Part shown: piece after piece, positions 6,542 through 7,970 of the stretch
Layout: each line of letters starts with the position of its first letter
How positions within the stretch are numbered: the first letter of the stretch is position 1
Assembly: GCA_036732565.1 (NCBI GenBank)
Contig: DAINCF010000334.1
Coordinates: forward strand, 1 to 7,970
DNA length: 7,970 bases
Direction: 5' to 3'
Source of the DNA: JAIVJN01 sp036732565
Lineage (GTDB): Bacteria; Acidobacteriota; Vicinamibacteria; Vicinamibacterales; UBA2999
Made by a program: the position numbers and the translations under genes
Notes under the pieces: model-generated
The model's input: only the letters and a program-made list of their open reading frames with translations
Database searches by the model: none
What the model was told of the DNA's origin: nothing

Positions 6542-7962
6542 TAGCTCTTCGAAATCCGCGGCGTGATGAAGATCATCAGCTCGTCCTGGAACTCACTCTG
6601 TTGAGAGTTCTTGAACAGCCAGCCAAGCAGCGGCAGACGCGACAGTAGCGGCACGGCGGCTTGACCGGTGATCTCCTGGCTCTCGAAGATGCCGCCAATC
6701 ACGGTTGTCTCTCCGTCGGCGAGCAGGACGTTGGTCACCGCGCGCTGTGTATCGATGGGCGGAATGCCGTTGATCGACCGGCTGAAGTCCGCTTGGGCCT
6801 TTTCGAGACTGATCCGCAAGATGACCGTGCTCGAGGCCGTAATCTGCGGTGTGACCCGCAGCGTGAGCGCCGCGTCCTTGAACGTGACGCTCACGGTGTT
6901 GTTGGCGACGGTCTGCAGCGGGATCTGCGTGCCTTGCGTGATCTCCGCTTCGATGTTGTTCTGCGTCGACACCCGCGGCGACGACAGCAGTCGCAGCTTG
7001 CCTTGGTCTTCCAGCGCCTGCAGCGCTACATCCAGCCTGAACGCGCCGTTGACCGATCCAAGCGCGAGACCGATCGCGCCGGTCGGCGCGCCCTGCACTG
7101 GCAAGTTCACGGCGGTGTCGGTAGTCTCGGGTCCTTGCGTCCCACCCGTGCGACCGCCGAGGCTTCCCGTGTTCGGAAACGCCAAGCCGGTCGTGTTCCC
7201 GAGGTCCGGTGCCACGCGTCCATTGACACCCCAGAGGATGCCGAGCTCGCGCGAGTAGTCGCGACGAATGCGGACGATGCGCGCCTCAATCTCCACTTGA
7301 CGCTCGGGTCGATCGAGCGTCGTGATCAACTCGTCCGCGGCGGTGAGTCGATCGCCAAGGTCGCGGATGACGAGGGTGTTGGTGCGTTGGTCCACCTGCA
7401 CGTCGCCGCGCTGCGAGAGCGCGCTGCGCGTGAGAATCGGCACCAGCTCCGCCGCCTTCGCGTAGCTGAGCGGCCGTGTCAGGACCTGCAGCTCCCCCGC
7501 GAGGGCCTGGGCTTCGGCGAGCTTCCGTCGCTCACCTTCTTCGTCGGCGAGCACCGACATTGGCGCGATGCGAACGATGGTGCCGTCGACCGTGTAGCCG
7601 AGTTTGTTCGCCTTCAGGATGATGTCGAGCGCCTGATCCCACGGCACGTCCCTGAGCGCCAGATCGACGCAGCCGGCGCCGGACGGCGCGCAGGCGCCGA
7701 TCGTGGGATCCAAGACAATGTTGAGGCCGCTGATCTCCGCGAACGTCCGGAGCACGGCGCGAAGATCCGCGCCCTGGAAATCCAAGGTGACCGGATGGCC
7801 CGTGAAGCGACGCGGCTCACCCGGCGCCGGCGGCTGCAGCGGAGGCTCTTGAGGCTCTGGGGGAACGGGCTGAGGCGCGGGCTGCCCATTCGACTCGCGT
7901 GGCGCAACGCCGCGCTCACTCAGGGCCGGGACGCCGCCGGCTGCGCGAGCTGCAGTTCTACA
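6541..7962 (-). CDS. pilQ: Type IV pilus secretin PilQ, C-terminal portion (5' end broken or outside window)
   Basis: The frame is open from 7962 to the TAA at 6541. The upstream end (to about 7800) encodes a Pro/Gln/Glu-rich linker. From TTG 7785 onward (numbering L1) come an STN/N0 domain at 1-75 (LDFQGADLRAVLRTF, ALRDVPWDQALDIILKANKLGY), a secretin N1 domain at about 99-162 (TRPLSYAKAAELVPIL ... DQRTNTLVIRD), and the secretin beta-barrel at about 165-413. The barrel has VEIEARIVRI, LLSSPRVSTQNN, the motif VPLLSRLPLLGWLF and terminal ELMIFITPRIS. It forms the outer-membrane gate of type IV pili; a T2SS-like secretin is less likely. No ATG or GTG lies in frame between 7962 and 7785, and TTG 7785 would omit the signal peptide and AMIN region, so it is not the true start. 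The N-terminal part must lie upstream, in another frame. An insert with two Cys (C32, C39) sits in N0. Confidence 0.9.
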   Translation of the reverse strand, partial: CRTAARAAGGVPALSERGVAPRESNGQPAPQPVPPEPQEPPLQPPAPGEPRRFTGHPVTLDFQGADLRAVLRTFAEISGLNIVLDPTIGACAPSGAGCVDLALRDVPWDQALDIILKANKLGYTVDGTIVRIAPMSVLADEEGERRKLAEAQALAGELQVLTRPLSYAKAAELVPILTRSALSQRGDVQVDQRTNTLVIRDLGDRLTAADELITTLDRPERQVEIEARIVRIRRDYSRELGILWGVNGRVAPDLGNTTGLAFPNTGSLGGRTGGTQGPETTDTAVNLPVQGAPTGAIGLALGSVNGAFRLDVALQALEDQGKLRLLSSPRVSTQNNIEAEITQGTQIPLQTVANNTVSVTFKDAALTLRVTPQITASSTVILRISLEKAQADFSRSINGIPPIDTQRAVTNVLLADGETTVIGGIFESQEITGQAAVPLLSRLPLLGWLFKNSQQSEFQDELMIFITPRISKS

Positions 7963-7970
7963 TCAGACCC
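7920..7970 (-). pseudogene. Possible out-of-frame continuation of the secretin N-terminal part
   Basis: Of the three minus-strand frames at the window edge, the secretin frame stops at TGA 7965-7963 and a second stops at TAG 7960-7958. The third encodes GSDVELQLAQPAASRP and stops at TGA 7922-7920. 'DVELQLAQP' would fit the end of a beta-rich AMIN-type domain just before the Pro-rich linker that continues in the secretin frame. A single missing base between about 7962 and 7920 would join the two. Sixteen codons are too few to prove this; an unrelated upstream gene ending here is the alternative. Confidence 0.4.

Noticed and set aside
6541..7785. TTG 7785 as the true secretin start
   Set aside because: It begins inside the N0 strand and would give a protein with no signal peptide, while the same frame upstream encodes a typical Pro-rich linker and strand.
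7614..7919. Open frame starting at GTG 7919 on the minus strand
   Set aside because: It overlaps the secretin linker and N0 domain in another frame and is Arg/Ser-rich without motifs; only its upstream extension (7970-7920) is of interest.

Overview
The window is a GC-rich stretch of bacterial chromosome in which every supportable gene lies on the minus strand, so transcription runs from high to low coordinates. Gene content and protein style (type IV pilus secretin, two lipoproteins of a kind I associate with acidobacterial pil loci, a TPR protein, an M24 peptidase, accB-accC, thiE) suggest an Acidobacteriota member, possibly a Vicinamibacteria-like lineage. That placement is recalled similarity, not a search result.

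Layout in transcription order. At 7970-6541 is the secretin-core part of a PilQ-type outer-membrane secretin; its upstream part is cut by the window edge, and the reading frame appears broken near 7920-7962. Next come a small lipoprotein (6528-5878) and a lipoprotein with an N-terminal Ig-like region and five PKD domains (5881-4064). A TPR protein follows (4059-3160), whose C-terminal region contains an in-frame palindromic repeat element. Then come an M24 metallopeptidase (3160-2054), the biotin carboxyl carrier protein AccB (1977-1492), the biotin carboxylase AccC (1462-92), and the first 31 codons of a probable thiamine-phosphate synthase (95 to the window edge).

The junctions are very tight: 12 nt, a 4-nt overlap, 4 nt, a 1-nt overlap, 76 nt, 29 nt and a 4-nt overlap. 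This supports one operon or two fused ones. The only spacers with content are the 76-nt one (three potential hairpins) and the 29-nt one (an imperfect hairpin). No intergenic stretch exceeds 100 bases, and I see no tRNA, rRNA, CRISPR, transposase or clear promoter or terminator.

Functionally the block joins a surface module (secretin plus two exported lipoproteins, perhaps with the TPR protein) to housekeeping genes: peptide turnover, the first step of fatty-acid synthesis (acetyl-CoA carboxylase) and thiamine synthesis. The least ordinary features are the codon-phased heptamer-array palindrome inside the TPR gene, the frame break in the secretin linker, the exact 90-residue PKD periodicity, and the uncharacterised lipoprotein pair next to the secretin.
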